Assembly (NCBI GenBank): GCA_949752795.1
Contig: OX457070.1
Span: 29,125,088 to 29,189,087, forward strand
DNA from: Hyperoodon ampullatus
Taxonomy: Eukaryota; Chordata; Mammalia; Artiodactyla; Ziphiidae
Direction of reading: 5' to 3'
DNA length: 64,000 nt
The notes below the pieces were generated by a model. That model did no database searches, was not told the origin of the DNA, and worked only from the letters and a program-made list of their open reading frames with translations. This document shows positions 40,663 to 54,450 of this stretch, piece after piece (within the stretch, counting starts at the first letter, position 1; the number at the start of each line of letters is the position of its first letter). A program made the position numbers and the translations under genes.

Positions 40663-43600
40663 GTAGGTGGTGTCGTTGGCACAGTTACTCTGTTTTTCTA
40701 AAATGGCAATGAAAGTGTCCCACTGATGGCGTTTGGAGATTGTCCTAGCAACCTTCAGAAGCAGTTGCTAGATAAATCAAATGAAAAGCATTCCTTCTTT
40801 TAATCCCAGTGAGCATACTTGCATAAAGTTTGGTTGGTTGGTTAGTTGAAATTAATGACCAAGAGACTACTTGTGCATTTTCATTGAAACAATGAATCAA
40901 GCAAAGTTAGCTTTGCTTTGATTTTTTTACTCCACAGATGCCTTATGTTAGTAAAAACAAAGAAAAAACAAACAAAATCCCTTTTATTTTGTCTTGCTTG
41001 CTTGTTTCTTATCTTTGAAGATGGGTAAAACTAGTACCTTGCTCAAAAGATCTTTAAATGTTTCTACATCATCTTATGTTTTTAACATTTTTATCTTGTA
41101 GATGCTTTTTATTTTCATTTCTGAACGATCTTTAGTTGGCAGCAGCTCCCAACTTTTTAGTTTTACATTTCTCTGGAGAGCCGTTTATCGTATTAATGGT
41201 CTATGAACAAAAACATATGTTTGGGAGAGTTCTTTAAAGGAACTGATTTTAAAGCAGACGGTCACTCTATAATTTGTTTTGGGGATTTGGATTTCTAGAA
41301 ATTAATTTTCTCTAGATAGGGACCCATACTTACTCTTGGGTAGTATTAATAATTCAGAAATTTGTTATATTTTAGGTCTAAAGGAGGTTATTGTGCCCCA
41401 GCTAGGTTGCCATTCAGAATCAACAGTGTCAGCTTGTGAGTCTACTGCCTCTAAGCCAAAGAAGAGGAAGAAGGAGGATGTATCTGGTGAGAAGATGTTT
41501 GGTTGGTTTGTTTGGTGATGTTACCTTTAGAGGTGGTTTTACTGTGTTTTATGTGTTTCACTGAATCTCAGCAAGTATAAGAAATAATGTTGTTGTTGTT
41601 TCCTGAAAAAAGCTTTACTCTCCCTTGATGATTCTTTCTCAAGTGAAGCTATGAGTCGGTTCTACTGGCCAAGTATAAGATCTGACCAAACTCCACTTTT
41701 AGTTTGCTCATCCCTTAATCAGTCAGACTAGTCTTACACCTTACTCTGCCTTAGGACAGTGTTATGAAATTTTCATCAATAGATATATATTTTTTAAATT
41801 TGTGACAATGGTTAATTGTATTTTCCACGATAATTTAGCAATATAGTTTGATATCTGCATCTTCAGCAGGTGGCACCATATATGTATCTTTTTTCTTTTT
41901 AAATTCAAATATATCAGTGTCAGTTAAAGACTCATATAAATCAGTATGAAAATGCTGAAGTGTCCTAGTCGGTAAGTGTTAAAAGACCTAGGCTCTAGGG
42001 ACTTCCCTGGTGGTCCAGTGGCTAAGGCTCTGCGCTCCCAATGCAGGGGCCCTGAGTTCGATCCCTGGTCAGGGAACTAGATCCCACATGCCTCAGCTAA
42101 GAATTAGCATGCCACAGCTAAAGATCCCACATGTGGCAACGAAGATCCCACCTGCCACAACTAAGACCCAGCGCAGCCAAATAAAAAAATATTTTAAAAA
42201 ATAATTAAAAAAAAAAAAAAGACCTAGGCTGTAAACAAAAGGAAAATATTACCGGTCCACACCTGAGAACCAAACTCCAAATGCACTAGTGAAGAGAGAA
42301 ATGCAAACATTTTATAAATGCAGAATTAAAACAAGATACCTTGGGATACCAAATTAGCAAAGATATTTAAGCGATGAGACCACAGGCAAAGGTAAAATCA
42401 GTGTTCTTCAGCATGGCTAGTGTAGTGTACGTTGCTTTAATCATTTGTAGTATCTGTTAAGAACCTTAAAAAATGTTCCTACCCATAGAGGGAGTATTGC
42501 TGCAGGTGGGTCAGATGGTCAGGCACAGGCGTTCAGGTGCTGGGAAGTTGGAGAAAGATGGAGAAACAAAGTGACATGGTTATTTCTGTGTTTTTGAGGG
42601 GTAATTCTGGCAGCAATATAGAGCAGAGATCATGGTTAACTGTTTGATTATGGGTCTTTCCCAGGAAAATTTGAAATTAAAAAAAAATTCTTTTTACCCT
42701 CTAACTCAGTAATCCCACTTCTAAATAATCTTTTTTTAAGGAAATAATCCTTTGTACAGGAAAAGCATTTTGTCCAGAGATGCCTATTGTGTAGTTATTT
42801 ATAATATTGAAAAATTAGAAACAACTAAGGGCCAGCCACTGGGAATAGTTAAATGACCCATGATAAACCACTTGATAGAATAGCAGGCAGCCATGAAAAA
42901 TGACCAGAGTTTGGAGAAATGTTAGCTCACTCGGGTAGCCAGATAGAGTACATAATGCTCAGTTCAATTTTAATTTCAGATAAACAGTGAATAATTTTTT
43001 GGTATAAGTACTTCCCATGCAATCTTTGGAACATATTTATACTAAAAAATTATTTGTTTGTTTGAAGTTCAAAAAAAATTTTTTTTGCCAGATCTGGCAA
43101 TCCCGGTATAATTAGAGCTACTTAAAGCACAAAACCAGCAAAATAAACTATTTACAAAAAAGAAAATGGACAGTAGTTCACCAGAAAATTAATAGTGATT
43201 GTCTGAAAGGTGGGAACAAAGGGTGAATTTTTTTCTTCCTTTCACTTCTAGTTCCCCCACCAACTTCCTGTAAAGAGTGTGAGACACTTAAAATGTTATA
43301 TATAAGGGCTAATGCTAATTCTTTCTAGAAACTGAAGCTAACTTAGAAATTAGCAAAGACTTTTTGTATGTTTTAGACTTCAGAAATTATTATTGAATCG
43401 ATTTATATTCTGCAGACATTTTATTAAACACTATAATGATTTGTGGTTTAGGTGCACAGACGAACAGTTCACTGCTGCCTCAAGATGCAGTGAGCAGTAA
43501 TCTAAGGAAAAGTGGCCTGAAAAAGCCTGTGGTTGCTTCTTCATTAAAAAGGCAGGGTAAGTTTCTCTTCCCCAGGACAGGCTAAAGAGTTGGAAAATCA

Positions 43601-46600
43601 TCCTGAAGAAGCCCAAAGAGGGGACTTCCCTGGTGGTCCAGTGGTTAAGACTCTGCGCTACCAATGCAAGGGGCGTGGGTTGGATCCCTGGTCAGATCCC
43701 ACAGGCTGAGCAGGGTGGCAAAAAAAAAAAAAAAAAAAAATGATGCCCAAAGCAATATAATCAAAAGAAATGCTGCATATTGTCCCCCTAGATAAATACT
43801 AGCAGGCACTGAGACTAAGATCTGTGCTGTCGGTCCCACTGGTCTCAAATCAGGCTCAAAACCAAATTGTCTTTTTTTTTTTAAGATTTATTTATTATTT
43901 ACTTATTTATTTTATTTATTTTTGGCTGCATCGTGTCTTAGTTGCGGCACCTGGGATCTTCGTTGAGGTGTGCAGATCTTTCGTGGCGGCACGCGGGCTC
44001 TTCGTTGTGGTGTGCAGGCTTCTCTCTAGCTGTGGCGCACATGCTCCAGGGCGCGTGGGCTCTGTAGTTGTGGCATGCAGGTTCCAGAATGCATGGGCTC
44101 TGTAGTTTGCGGCACACGGGCTCCCTAGTTGACGCTCGCGAACCCAGTAGTTGTGGCACCTGGGCTTAGTTGCCCCGTGGCTTGGGGTATCTTAGTTCCC
44201 CAACCAGGGATCAAACCTGTGTCCACTCCATTGTAAGGTGGTTTCTTTTGGCTGTATTAGGTCTTCGTTGCTGCACACAGGCTTTCCCTAGTTGCGGCTA
44301 GCGGGGCTACTCTTCATTTTGGTGTGCAGGCTTCTCACTGCGGTGGCTTCTCTTGTTGCAGAGCACAGGCTCTAGGCGCACGGGCTTCAGTAGTTGGGGC
44401 GCACAGCCTTAGTTGCTCCGCGGCATGTGGGATCTTCCCAGACCAGGGCTGGAACCAGTGTCCCCTGCATTGGCAGGCGGATTCTTAACCACTGCGCCAC
44501 CAGGGAAGTCCCCCCACAAATTGTCTTTAAATAACAAATGCAACAAAAATTACTGACATGTTTTGGCAGCACGTATTTTGTAAGATATTTTCCTTTTGTT
44601 GCTGATTACCCATATGCAATTTGGTATAGGGGCTCCAAATTGAAGAAGAAACATATCTTATAATTATACTGATAAATATTTGTTGAGAAAAACAAATATA
44701 GTCTGTTCTCTAAAGTTACTGAACTTTGAAAACACCTAAAAGCAGTAACATTTAAGAGACAGAATGACTTAATTTGAATATAACTTATAAATTTATGTAT
44801 GTCAATTTTCTACTCAGAATACTTAAGCTTGTATGTTTGGGGGTCAACATTTTCTCATATAATATGGCTGGGTGATTAAAATTTAGACATTATCCCTGCC
44901 CTCATACTCTGGTTTTGAAGACAAGACCTATACATAAATAGCAAACAATACAAGACCAAATCTTAATTAATTAAGAACTGACACAGTCCAAGAATAAATG
45001 TTTTTGGAAGGTCAAGAAGTAAACAAATCAAAAGTATGTGGTAGGGCTTCCCTGGTGGTGCAGTGGTTGAGAGTCCGCCAGCCGATGCAGGGGACATGGG
45101 TTCGTGCCCCGGTCCGGGATGATCCCACATGCCGCGGAGCGGCTGGGCCCGTAAGCCATGGCCGCTGAGCCTGTGCGTCCGGAGCCTGTGCTCCGCAACG
45201 GGAGAGGCCACAGCAGTGAGAGGCCAGCGTACCACCAAAAAAAAAAAAAAAAAAAAAAAAAAGTATCTGGTAGAAGATTTTAAACAAATTTTTATCACTT
45301 TAGTGCAAAGAAAAAAGAAAATAGCTTTTAATCCAAATTGTCACTATATGCATTTATTTATTAGAATTGTAATTTAAATGAATAGTAGTTTTGGCATCAT
45401 TATCTCTTTATAAAAGGGGATAGGGCTTCCCTGATGACACAGTAGTTAAGAATCTGCCTGCCAATGCAGGGGACACAGGTTCGAGCCCTGGTCTGGGAAG
45501 ATCCCACATGCCGCGGAGCAACTAAGCTTGTATGCCACAACTACTGAGTCTGCGCTCTGCAGCCTGCGAGCCACAACTACTAAAGCCTGTGTGCCTAGAC
45601 CCTGTGCTCCGCAACAAGGGAGGCCCCCGCAATGAGAAGCCCACGCACCACAACAAAGATGCAACATAGCCAAAAATAAAATAAATAAATTTATTTAAAA
45701 AAAATAATAAAACGGGATATATACTTCAGTCATATGAAAACATTTCAGGAGAAGAAATAGAATAGAATGGTAGGTCATTGGGTACATAGACATATTCATC
45801 AGGAATAGGGCCAATTAATGGCTCTAAAACAGCCATTATACAAGGCCATTCTTCAATTTGCAGTTTGATGTTGAAAGGCTGCAAATTTTTTGTGGTTAAT
45901 AATCTTAAACCCATTAGTCTCTCAGAGCTTTCTATTCCTTTTTTTTTTCTAGTTGGATTCTTGAAAACAATCCTGCAATATTCCATTTCACTTATTGTAT
46001 CTACTTTCTTTGAATTTCAGCTTGTTCCTCTTTTATGTATAAACTCCTTAGCTTTTTCAAACTTCAATTAACTGTTAAACTCTGTAAGAAAAAAGTTAAT
46101 GAAGAGTTTTGCTTTGTTTTTCCCTAGGCTGTAGTCAGCTGTTAGATGAGGCACAAGTGACCTTATCCTTCCAAGACTGGCTGGCCAGTGTCACAGAACG
46201 CATCCATCAAACCATGCACTATCAGTTTGATGGTAAGTATTGGTCATCCAACTGGGCTATTGCTGAAAGTAGGAGAAATTAAAGTAATTGTGTTATAGTT
46301 CTACTCTGTTTTGATAGAAAAAGTAATTGGGCTTTAGTCTGGAGTGCACTCGGCCGCAAGAGAGTAGAAATCTAAATGAAATAAAGGAATAATCACATAA
46401 TCAAAATGCAGGACCAGCAAAATGAATTTAGAGATGGAAGAGAAAAACCACAGCAAATAATAAGTAAAGGTAGAGAGCCTTGGTCTTGGGGTATGCATGG
46501 GTGTGTATTTGGTAAGGGAGATACCAAAGCCTTAGAAGATCATTCTAATCCTCAAACTTAAAGCAAGGGAGGAAATAGTTTAGAAAAAATCTAAACCTGT

Positions 46601-49600
46601 GAGACTAAGATAGTCATATAAAATTACACGGACATGCTAAGGAAGATTGGAGAACACAAGCTGGATTTGGGTTGATCGTGATAGCCTCATAGAACCTCAG
46701 CAGTTTCAGAGGTGGACCATCCAACCAAGCCTTGCCCGTTGCCTTAAAAGCATCCTTGATGGATCGTTTTCCAGGCTTTGTGCAGTGACGAGCAGCTCAC
46801 TGCTTTTTGAGGCAGCTCATGACATTGTTAGACAGTGACAACTGTGAGGAAGGTCTTCCTCATACTAAGTGGAACTGTTTGCTGATAATACTTCCTGTTG
46901 GTTCTAGTTCTGTGCTCTAGTCACATGGAATAAGTCTGTTCCTGTTTTCAAATAACAGTCCCTGCCACTGCACACACCCTTTGCTCTGCCTGACAGGTCT
47001 TCTCTTTTCTAAGTGATACATCTCAGGTCTTTAGACACTCCTCGTGGCATATTTACAAACCTCACATCATTTTGATGTTCTTTGCTGAATATGTTGAAGT
47101 TTATGAATATCATTTTAAAAATAAAGCACCCCAAACTGAATAGTAGCCCAACATCAGACACTCAGTAGGAGGACAAGAGTTTTGAAGGATTAGATCAGTT
47201 GTGGCTTCATGGTGAAGAAAGGGACAAGAATGGAGGTGTTGAAATACATGCTTAGTTTTATTTATATTAATTCAGAATAAATAAAACTGCAGAAGTTACT
47301 TTCAGAAAAACAAAATAAGCTAGGGAAGGTTAAAGAGAAAGTCTATGTTTTTCTTTTCTTTTAAAAATTTATTTATATATTGTTTTAAATCATATAATAA
47401 ATACCTACTAACCCACCTCCCAGAACTTAAAATAGAACATTGACAATAATGTAAACTGTAAACTGAGGTCCTTCTTCATCCCATTCCTTGTAACACCCCC
47501 TCTCACCATCTCCATTACCACCACCTTTGTCAAAGTCACCATCAGCTCTCTCCTGGACTGTGATTCTGTGTCTTTTATAAGGGCTTTTCAAGATTAATTT
47601 ACCTAAACCCTAGCATCCCATCAGCTGAGTTGTGGTAAGTTAGCAGTTTTAGAGTTGTAATGATCTCTGCAGATAGCCCATAATCTAATTTCAAGATGAA
47701 AGATTTAAAAAACCTTTCTGTAGTGACTTCTCCAAACTGCCCAGATATTAATATTTTAGTGGCTTGGGACTTCCCTGGTGGTCCAGTGGTAAAGAATCTG
47801 CCTTCCAATGCAGGGGGTGCTGGTTCGATCCCTCGTAGGGGAACTAAGAGCCCACATGCCGTGGGGCAACTAAGGCCCGAGCCCCTCAACTAGAGAGCCC
47901 ACGCGCTCTGGATCCCGGGCGCCACAACTACAGATCCCACGCACTCTGGAACCCATGCGCCACAACTAGAGAGAGAAAACCCACACGCCACAACTAGAGA
48001 GAAGCCTGCACACCGCAATGAAGCGCCCACGCGCCGCAACAAAAGATCCCGCGTGCCGCAACTAAGACCCAATGCAGTCAAAAATAAATAAATAAAAATT
48101 TAAAAAAAAATTTTTAGTGGCTCAAAAGCAGTGACAGTTTTGTCATTGGCATTCTGCATTCAATTAAGTAGGTAAAATTAATTGATAGAATGTAAAACCT
48201 TAATATGGAATTCTAGAAAACCCTTCATTTTCATTTTTCTTGGCTTGATCTTTATTTCAGAAAGGCAGCTGAACTGTCTTTAAGAACTACACTTTCTACA
48301 GGCAGGTGGAAGTTACATGTTAAGCCATGTGGTTCTGGATGTTTTCCCTCTGTTGGAGCTTGCTTCTTGGGCAGAGTTTTTAAGGAAAACTCTGAACTCT
48401 TTCACCCTCTCCCCTGAACACTCTTTCTGTTGACCTAATGTCTTGCAACTTTTTAAAAGAGGTTTGTTACGTATTTTCAAACAGTTTGCCTGTCTTCACA
48501 TCAGAGAGAAGACTGATGCTTATTGTATAAAATGTCCTAACTTTGCAGTCTCTGGCACTGGCAGTCCTGACCATCTGAGAAAATGAATGCAAACAGCAGG
48601 TGCCTGGGATAGCGAGCAGCCATGAATCAAGTTTACCTTCTCAACTCAGCCTCAATGTTCTCATCTCATTTCATGTCCTCTTTAAAGGGAGAAGTCTGTG
48701 CTGTGGCAGTGTTTACAAAATTAGGGATTTGAAAAGTTATCTTTGGTAGATGACAGGAGTGTGCTGTATTTGTTATAATTGCAAGGGATCAAGAGTAGGG
48801 CAGGTGACAGTGCTTGACTCATAAAGGTCAATCAAAGCCTTCTTTTGCCTCTGTATAAAGAAATCTCAGTGGTATTTTTAGTTATTACTACCCATCAATT
48901 CCATTTCTTCCACCTTCCCCTACACACCAGAAAGCCCACTGAGTTTCCTTAAATGAGCTTCTTCTTATTTCCTATAGGCAAACCAGAGCCACTGGTGTTC
49001 CACATTCCTCAGTCCTTTTTTGATGCCCTGCAACAGAGAATATCCATAGGAAGTGCAAAAAAACGGCTTCCCAACTCTACCACAGGTATGGGATTTTTCC
49101 TCAGGAATAGCAATAGATGTCTTGACCTTAGAGAATAATGTTTGGAAAAACTGTGTGGAATTTTCATGATTAGGACTTCTAGTTACATGCTCAGAGCATG
49201 AAGCCTTAGCCCATCAGCTCTTAGAATAATGATCACACTCTTCAAAGGCCCCATGCTTGTGCTAGTAGGAGCTGATGGAAAGATTCCGAAAGCACAATGT
49301 TGGTAAAAGAATCACCGATGAAGCATAATGAAGGTGCCCACCAAGAAGTTGGATATTTTCTAGATATGAGCCAATTTCAACAAACGCATTGCAGGCTCCA
49401 CTTGTTGTTTGGGCTGGCCTTTTGGAAGCATATTACAGTATGTGTCAAAAACTAGAACTTGTTTTTCATGATTCCCCATTTATGATGAAGGGAGATTTTA
49501 TTTTTAGAGTGATTCTCAGGCTTGGAACATTTTATAATTACAGTATTTTGATACTTATTTCTTGGCTTTATATAATATCTTTCTACTAGAGATCTCAAGA

Positions 49601-52249
49601 TACTTATCTGGTAGTATAAGGAAATAAGGGAGAGAAAAGGAGAAGGAAAAGATTGCTCAGGGACAAATAGCCCAAGCGTAACTACAGCTAGAAATCAGAG
49701 CTATTTCTTCAGTAAATTGTTATTTGATGATGTAATAGGGACTGAAGTGTTTCTGTTTGTTTGTTTTTTGGCCGAGCCACTCAGCACGCGGGATCTTAGT
49801 TCTTGACCAGGGATCGAACCTGTGCCCCTGCAGTGGAAGCTCAGAGTCCTAACCACGGAACCTCCAGGGAATTCCCAGTACTGATGTTTAATTCTGTCTT
49901 TGAATAGTACAGCTGTGAATCTCTCTGTTTAGGGCCATAAAAACCTCTGTCTTTACACCTTATCTTATCTATCTGACTTTTGAGACAGTATTTTTTTTAT
50001 CTTTTTTTTTTTTTTTTTTTGACTATGTTGGGTCTTCGTTGCTGCACACGGGCTTTCTCTAGTTGCGGCAAGCAGGGGTTGGTGGCTTCTCTTGTTGCCG
50101 AGCATGGGCTCTAGGTGCATGGGCTTCATTAGTTGTGGCACGTGGGCTCAGTAGTTGTGGCTCACAGGGTCTAGAGCACAGGCTCAGTAGTTGTGGCGCA
50201 CGGGCTTAGTTGCTCCGCAGCATGTGAGATCTTCCCGGACCAGGGCTCCAACCAGTGTCCCCTGCGTTGGCAGGCAGATTTTTAACCACTGTGCCACCAG
50301 GGAAGTCCCTTGAGACAGTGTTGATGCTTCCAGTTTAAACTTTAGGCCTGGAATTTCCTAGCAGTCCAGTGGTTAGGACTCCACACTTCCACTGAAGGGG
50401 ACATGGGTTCGATCCCTGGTCGGGGAACTAAGATCCCGCATGCTGAGTAGTGCAGCCAAAACAAAAACAAAAACAAACCATTTTAGGCCTAATACATTAA
50501 TTTTAACCCGTTGCTTAGATATTTTGGGGTCCTTCAGTGGAACCCCTTTATAATCTGGGGGGCAGGGCAATAGATTGGCAACCACGTGAGCAGGCTTAAA
50601 CTCTATGTAGTTATTTTAAGGACTATGATTTGACCTCTGACTTATCTAAAGGTGTAAGAGGCTGTTTTATAACAGAGTCCTCTGTGTGTAGACTTACCAA
50701 ACAAACAAGTTTCCAAGATGTCAAAAATAAGTAGTATCTCAAAAGAAGCATCAGAGACTTTTTATAGCAGAAATCCTTATCATTTGATTCATCACATTTT
50801 TGCCAAAACTCTATTATAGATTTGCTTCTAGAATTCCTTTTTTAGGGAATTCCCTGGCGGTCCAGTGGTTAGGACTTAGCACTTTCACTGCCCGGGCTAG
50901 GTTTGATCCCTGATGGGGTAACTAAGTTCCCTCAAGCTGCGCGGCACGGCCAAAAAATATATATATTGGGTGGGCCAAAAAGTTCCTTTGGTTTTTAAAT
51001 AAAAATAAAAGACACATTTTTCATTTTCACCAAGAACTTTATTGAACAACGTATTCACCCTTTTGTTCCACTACCTTCTGCCATTTTTCAGGCAACTTCA
51101 TAATCCCACATCTTCCCAAAACTTTTTATCTTTTTGAGCAAAGAACTGTTCTAGGTGTCTTTTACAGTCTTCCAGGGAATTGAAATTTTTTCCATTAAGA
51201 GAATTCTCTAAAGACCGAAATAAATGGAAATCTGAAGGTGCAATGTCTGGTGAATACAGTGGATGAATCAGAACTTCCCAGCCAAGCTCTAACAGTTTTT
51301 GCCTGGTCATCAAAGAAACATGCAGTCTTGCGTTATTCTGATGGAAGATGAAGCGTTTTCTGTTGACTAATTCCAGACACTTTTCATTGAGTGCTGCTTT
51401 CAGTTGGTCTAATTGGGAGCAGTACTTGTTGGAATTAATCGTCTGGTTTTCCGGAAGGAGCTCATAATAGATGACGCCCTTCCAATCCCACCACATACAC
51501 AACGTCACCTTCTTTGGATGAAGACCGGCCTTTGGTGTCGTTGGTGGTGGTTCATTTCACTTGTCCCACAATCTCTTCCGTTCCACATTATTGTACAGTA
51601 CCCACTTCTCATCACCCATCACAATTTGTTTTAAAAACAGAACATTTTCATTACGTTTCAGTAGAGAATTGCATGAGGAAATACAGTCAAGAAGGTTTTT
51701 TTCACTTAACTTACGTGGAACCCAAACATCAAAGCGATTAACATAACCAAGCTGCTGCAAATGATTTTCAACGCTTAATTTGGATATTTTGAGTATGTCG
51801 GCTATCTCCCGCGTGGTATAATGTTGATTGTTCTCAATTAATGTCTCTATTTGATCACTATCAACTTCAACTGGTCTACCCGACCGTGGAGCATCGTCCA
51901 GCAAGAAATCTCCAGCACAGAACTCCACAAATCACTTCTGACACATTCAATCAGTCACAGCACCTTCTCCATACACTGCACAAATCTTTTTTTGTGTTTC
52001 AGTTGTGTGTTTACCTTTCTTGAAATAATAAAACATAATATGCAGAAAATGTTGCTTTTTTTCTTCCATCTTCAATATTAAAATGGCTACACAGAAATTC
52101 ACCAATTTTGATAAGTTTTTTTAAATGCAACTGATATGACAGTTGTCACAATACAATCTAACAAGATTGTTTCAAATGAAGTTAAAGACCACTAAGCAAT
52201 AGTAGAGCCATCTTACGGAAAAGAACGAACAAACCTTTTGGCCAACCCA

Positions 52250-52284
<35 letters not shown>

Positions 52285-54407
52285 AAATACCTTTTTTAGA
52301 GGACTGAGATTCTATAAGGCAGGAATATCACTTCACTGAACTCTCCAGAAACTGGATAACAAATTCAGTGAAAGAGCATGTTATTTTTTGATAGTCTAAT
52401 TTTACCCCCTTTTTACTTTGAAGCTTTTGTTCGCAAAGATGCTTTGCCACTGGGAACCTTTTCCAAGTATACCTGGCATATCACGAATATCCTGCAAGTT
52501 AAACAAATCTTAGATACCCCAGAGGTAAGAGTTTATTTCTACAATAGTGGGAGGGCAGAGAGGGGAAGAGAGGGAAGCAAGTGCGGGAAGTATGTTTGCA
52601 CCAGCTCCTTGAGTCATGGACACCAAAGAGAATTCCTTTTTTTCATACTAAGAGATTATTCAGAAATATTCATGGCTTTATTGTTCCAACTCTGATTTTA
52701 ATAGGTATCCCCTGTAGCTTGAGGATGTATCTTAAATTGGAGTATCCTTTTTTCTTTGCCTTTGGGATCAGAAAACAGGGATGCTCTTTCTTGTAAATTA
52801 AATAATGATCCCCTACTAGCCATGGTGAGCCCTAGGTTAACTGGCAAGCAGCTAGAAAGTGTATATATAATCTGAGATGATATACTATTTGTGAAGTCCG
52901 TGGGTCCAGCACAATTCAATGTTCCTCTCCAAACTGCAATTTAGTTCTCATTAGAGAAATGATTCTTAATTAGTTTGTGTTCTTTCTCACAGGGGCAATG
53001 TTAGACATTTTTAAACAGTTTTTTCAAGCAGATCCTAAAAATGTGAGGATTTTCCCTTCCTATGATAATGGAATAGTGTGGAAAACTCAGCATCATGTGA
53101 TTTAATACATTAAGATTAGCTGAATTGCAAGGCACTGTTATGTTCAGAAAAATAAATTGTTTGGTAACTATAGAACTTACATGGGAACTTTAGGAAAGGC
53201 CTATGTTCGCACCAAAGACACTTGAGGAACTTCTTTAAATGCAGGATGTCGCAGAAACAGCTTCTAGCCTGAAAAGGGTGGGGTTCAGGGAGGCACTGCA
53301 GCAGCCCCAGAGCAAAGTCAAGTCGTGGAGCTTCTGTGTTGCACGTTACTTACCTGTATCACCCCATTCAATCTCACAACCATGCACTGGTATTAACAGT
53401 ATTTTGCAGATGAGAAACAGGCTATGAGAAGCTCAGCCTGCTGTTTAGTGGCAAAGGCAAAATTCAGTTCAAGCTCTGTCTGGCTTAGTCCCAAGGATGG
53501 TGGAAGCACAGGATGTGAGGTCAGCTATAGGTGATATTGGTAGGGTTTTGAGGAGAAGATTGCTGCTAGCAGAGCAGTAGGGGAGGGAATAAAAATGATT
53601 TTAGAGCAGGTCTGTGCCAGTAGCAGTCATGTAGCCATGAAGGTATTAGGCGTTCAGTTCAGTATGGTTTGGTAAGGGTTCAAATGAAAGTTACAGAGAG
53701 AAAAGGAAAGGCAGAACTGTTGAAAAAATTTACTTGAAAATACAAGGGGAAATTTTAGTTAATTTGAGTGTACTTAGAAAAGAATGAATAAAATCTGTTG
53801 TCATCCAATGTTAGTCTACTTTGAAAGTTTTTCCTTTCTCACCTTTCTTGGTATTGTCTCCATATGCAGATGCCATTGGAAATCACCCGGAGTTTTATCC
53901 AGAACCGGGATGGGACTTATGAGCTGTTTAAATGCCCTAAAGTAGAAGTAGAGAGCATAGCAGAAACCTATGGTCGTATAGAAAAGCAACCAGTGCTGCG
54001 ACCCTTGGAACTAAAAACGTTTCTCAAAGTTGGTAAGTAAATTGGTGGTTTCAATAGCACACCTTCCTTTGAGGGTCACCTGTGTGTATTACGCTGTCCT
54101 CAACTTTGGGGCTTGACCTTGAACAAAGAAGACACATTCACACATTTTATAAAGGCAGTCATGGGATAAGGTGTTTTGTTTCATCTGAGCCAGTACTTTG
54201 AAAATAAAATTAGGGCTTCCCTGGTGGCGCAGTGCTTGAGAGTCTGCCTGCCAGTGCGGGGGACGGGGGTTCGTGCCCCGGTCCGGGAAGATCCCACATG
54301 CCGCGGATCGGCTGGGCCCGTGAGCCATGGCCGCTGAGCCTGCACGTCCGGAGCCTGTGCTCCGCAACGGGAGAGGCCACAACAGTGAGAGGCCCGCGTA
54401 CCATTAA

Positions 54408-54450
<43 letters not shown>

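Larger units (their letters stand above)
50846..52289 (+). repeat. Short tRNA-only SINE whose tail is split by a mariner
   Basis: Head GGAATTCCCTGGCGGTCCAG from 50,846 to about 50,957. The duplication CCTTTTTTAG occurs at 50836-50845 and again at 52290-52299, beyond the mariner and a (GT)n array. So the mariner (50,966-52,250) landed in this SINE's TA/TG-rich tail. Confidence 0.8.

Noticed and set aside
40663..40712. Extension of the first C2orf42 coding exon to the in-frame stop
   Set aside because: A GTAGGT donor at 40663 and a matching phase-1 acceptor at 41375 give the conserved junction; the extension ([11 protein letters not shown]) is intronic.
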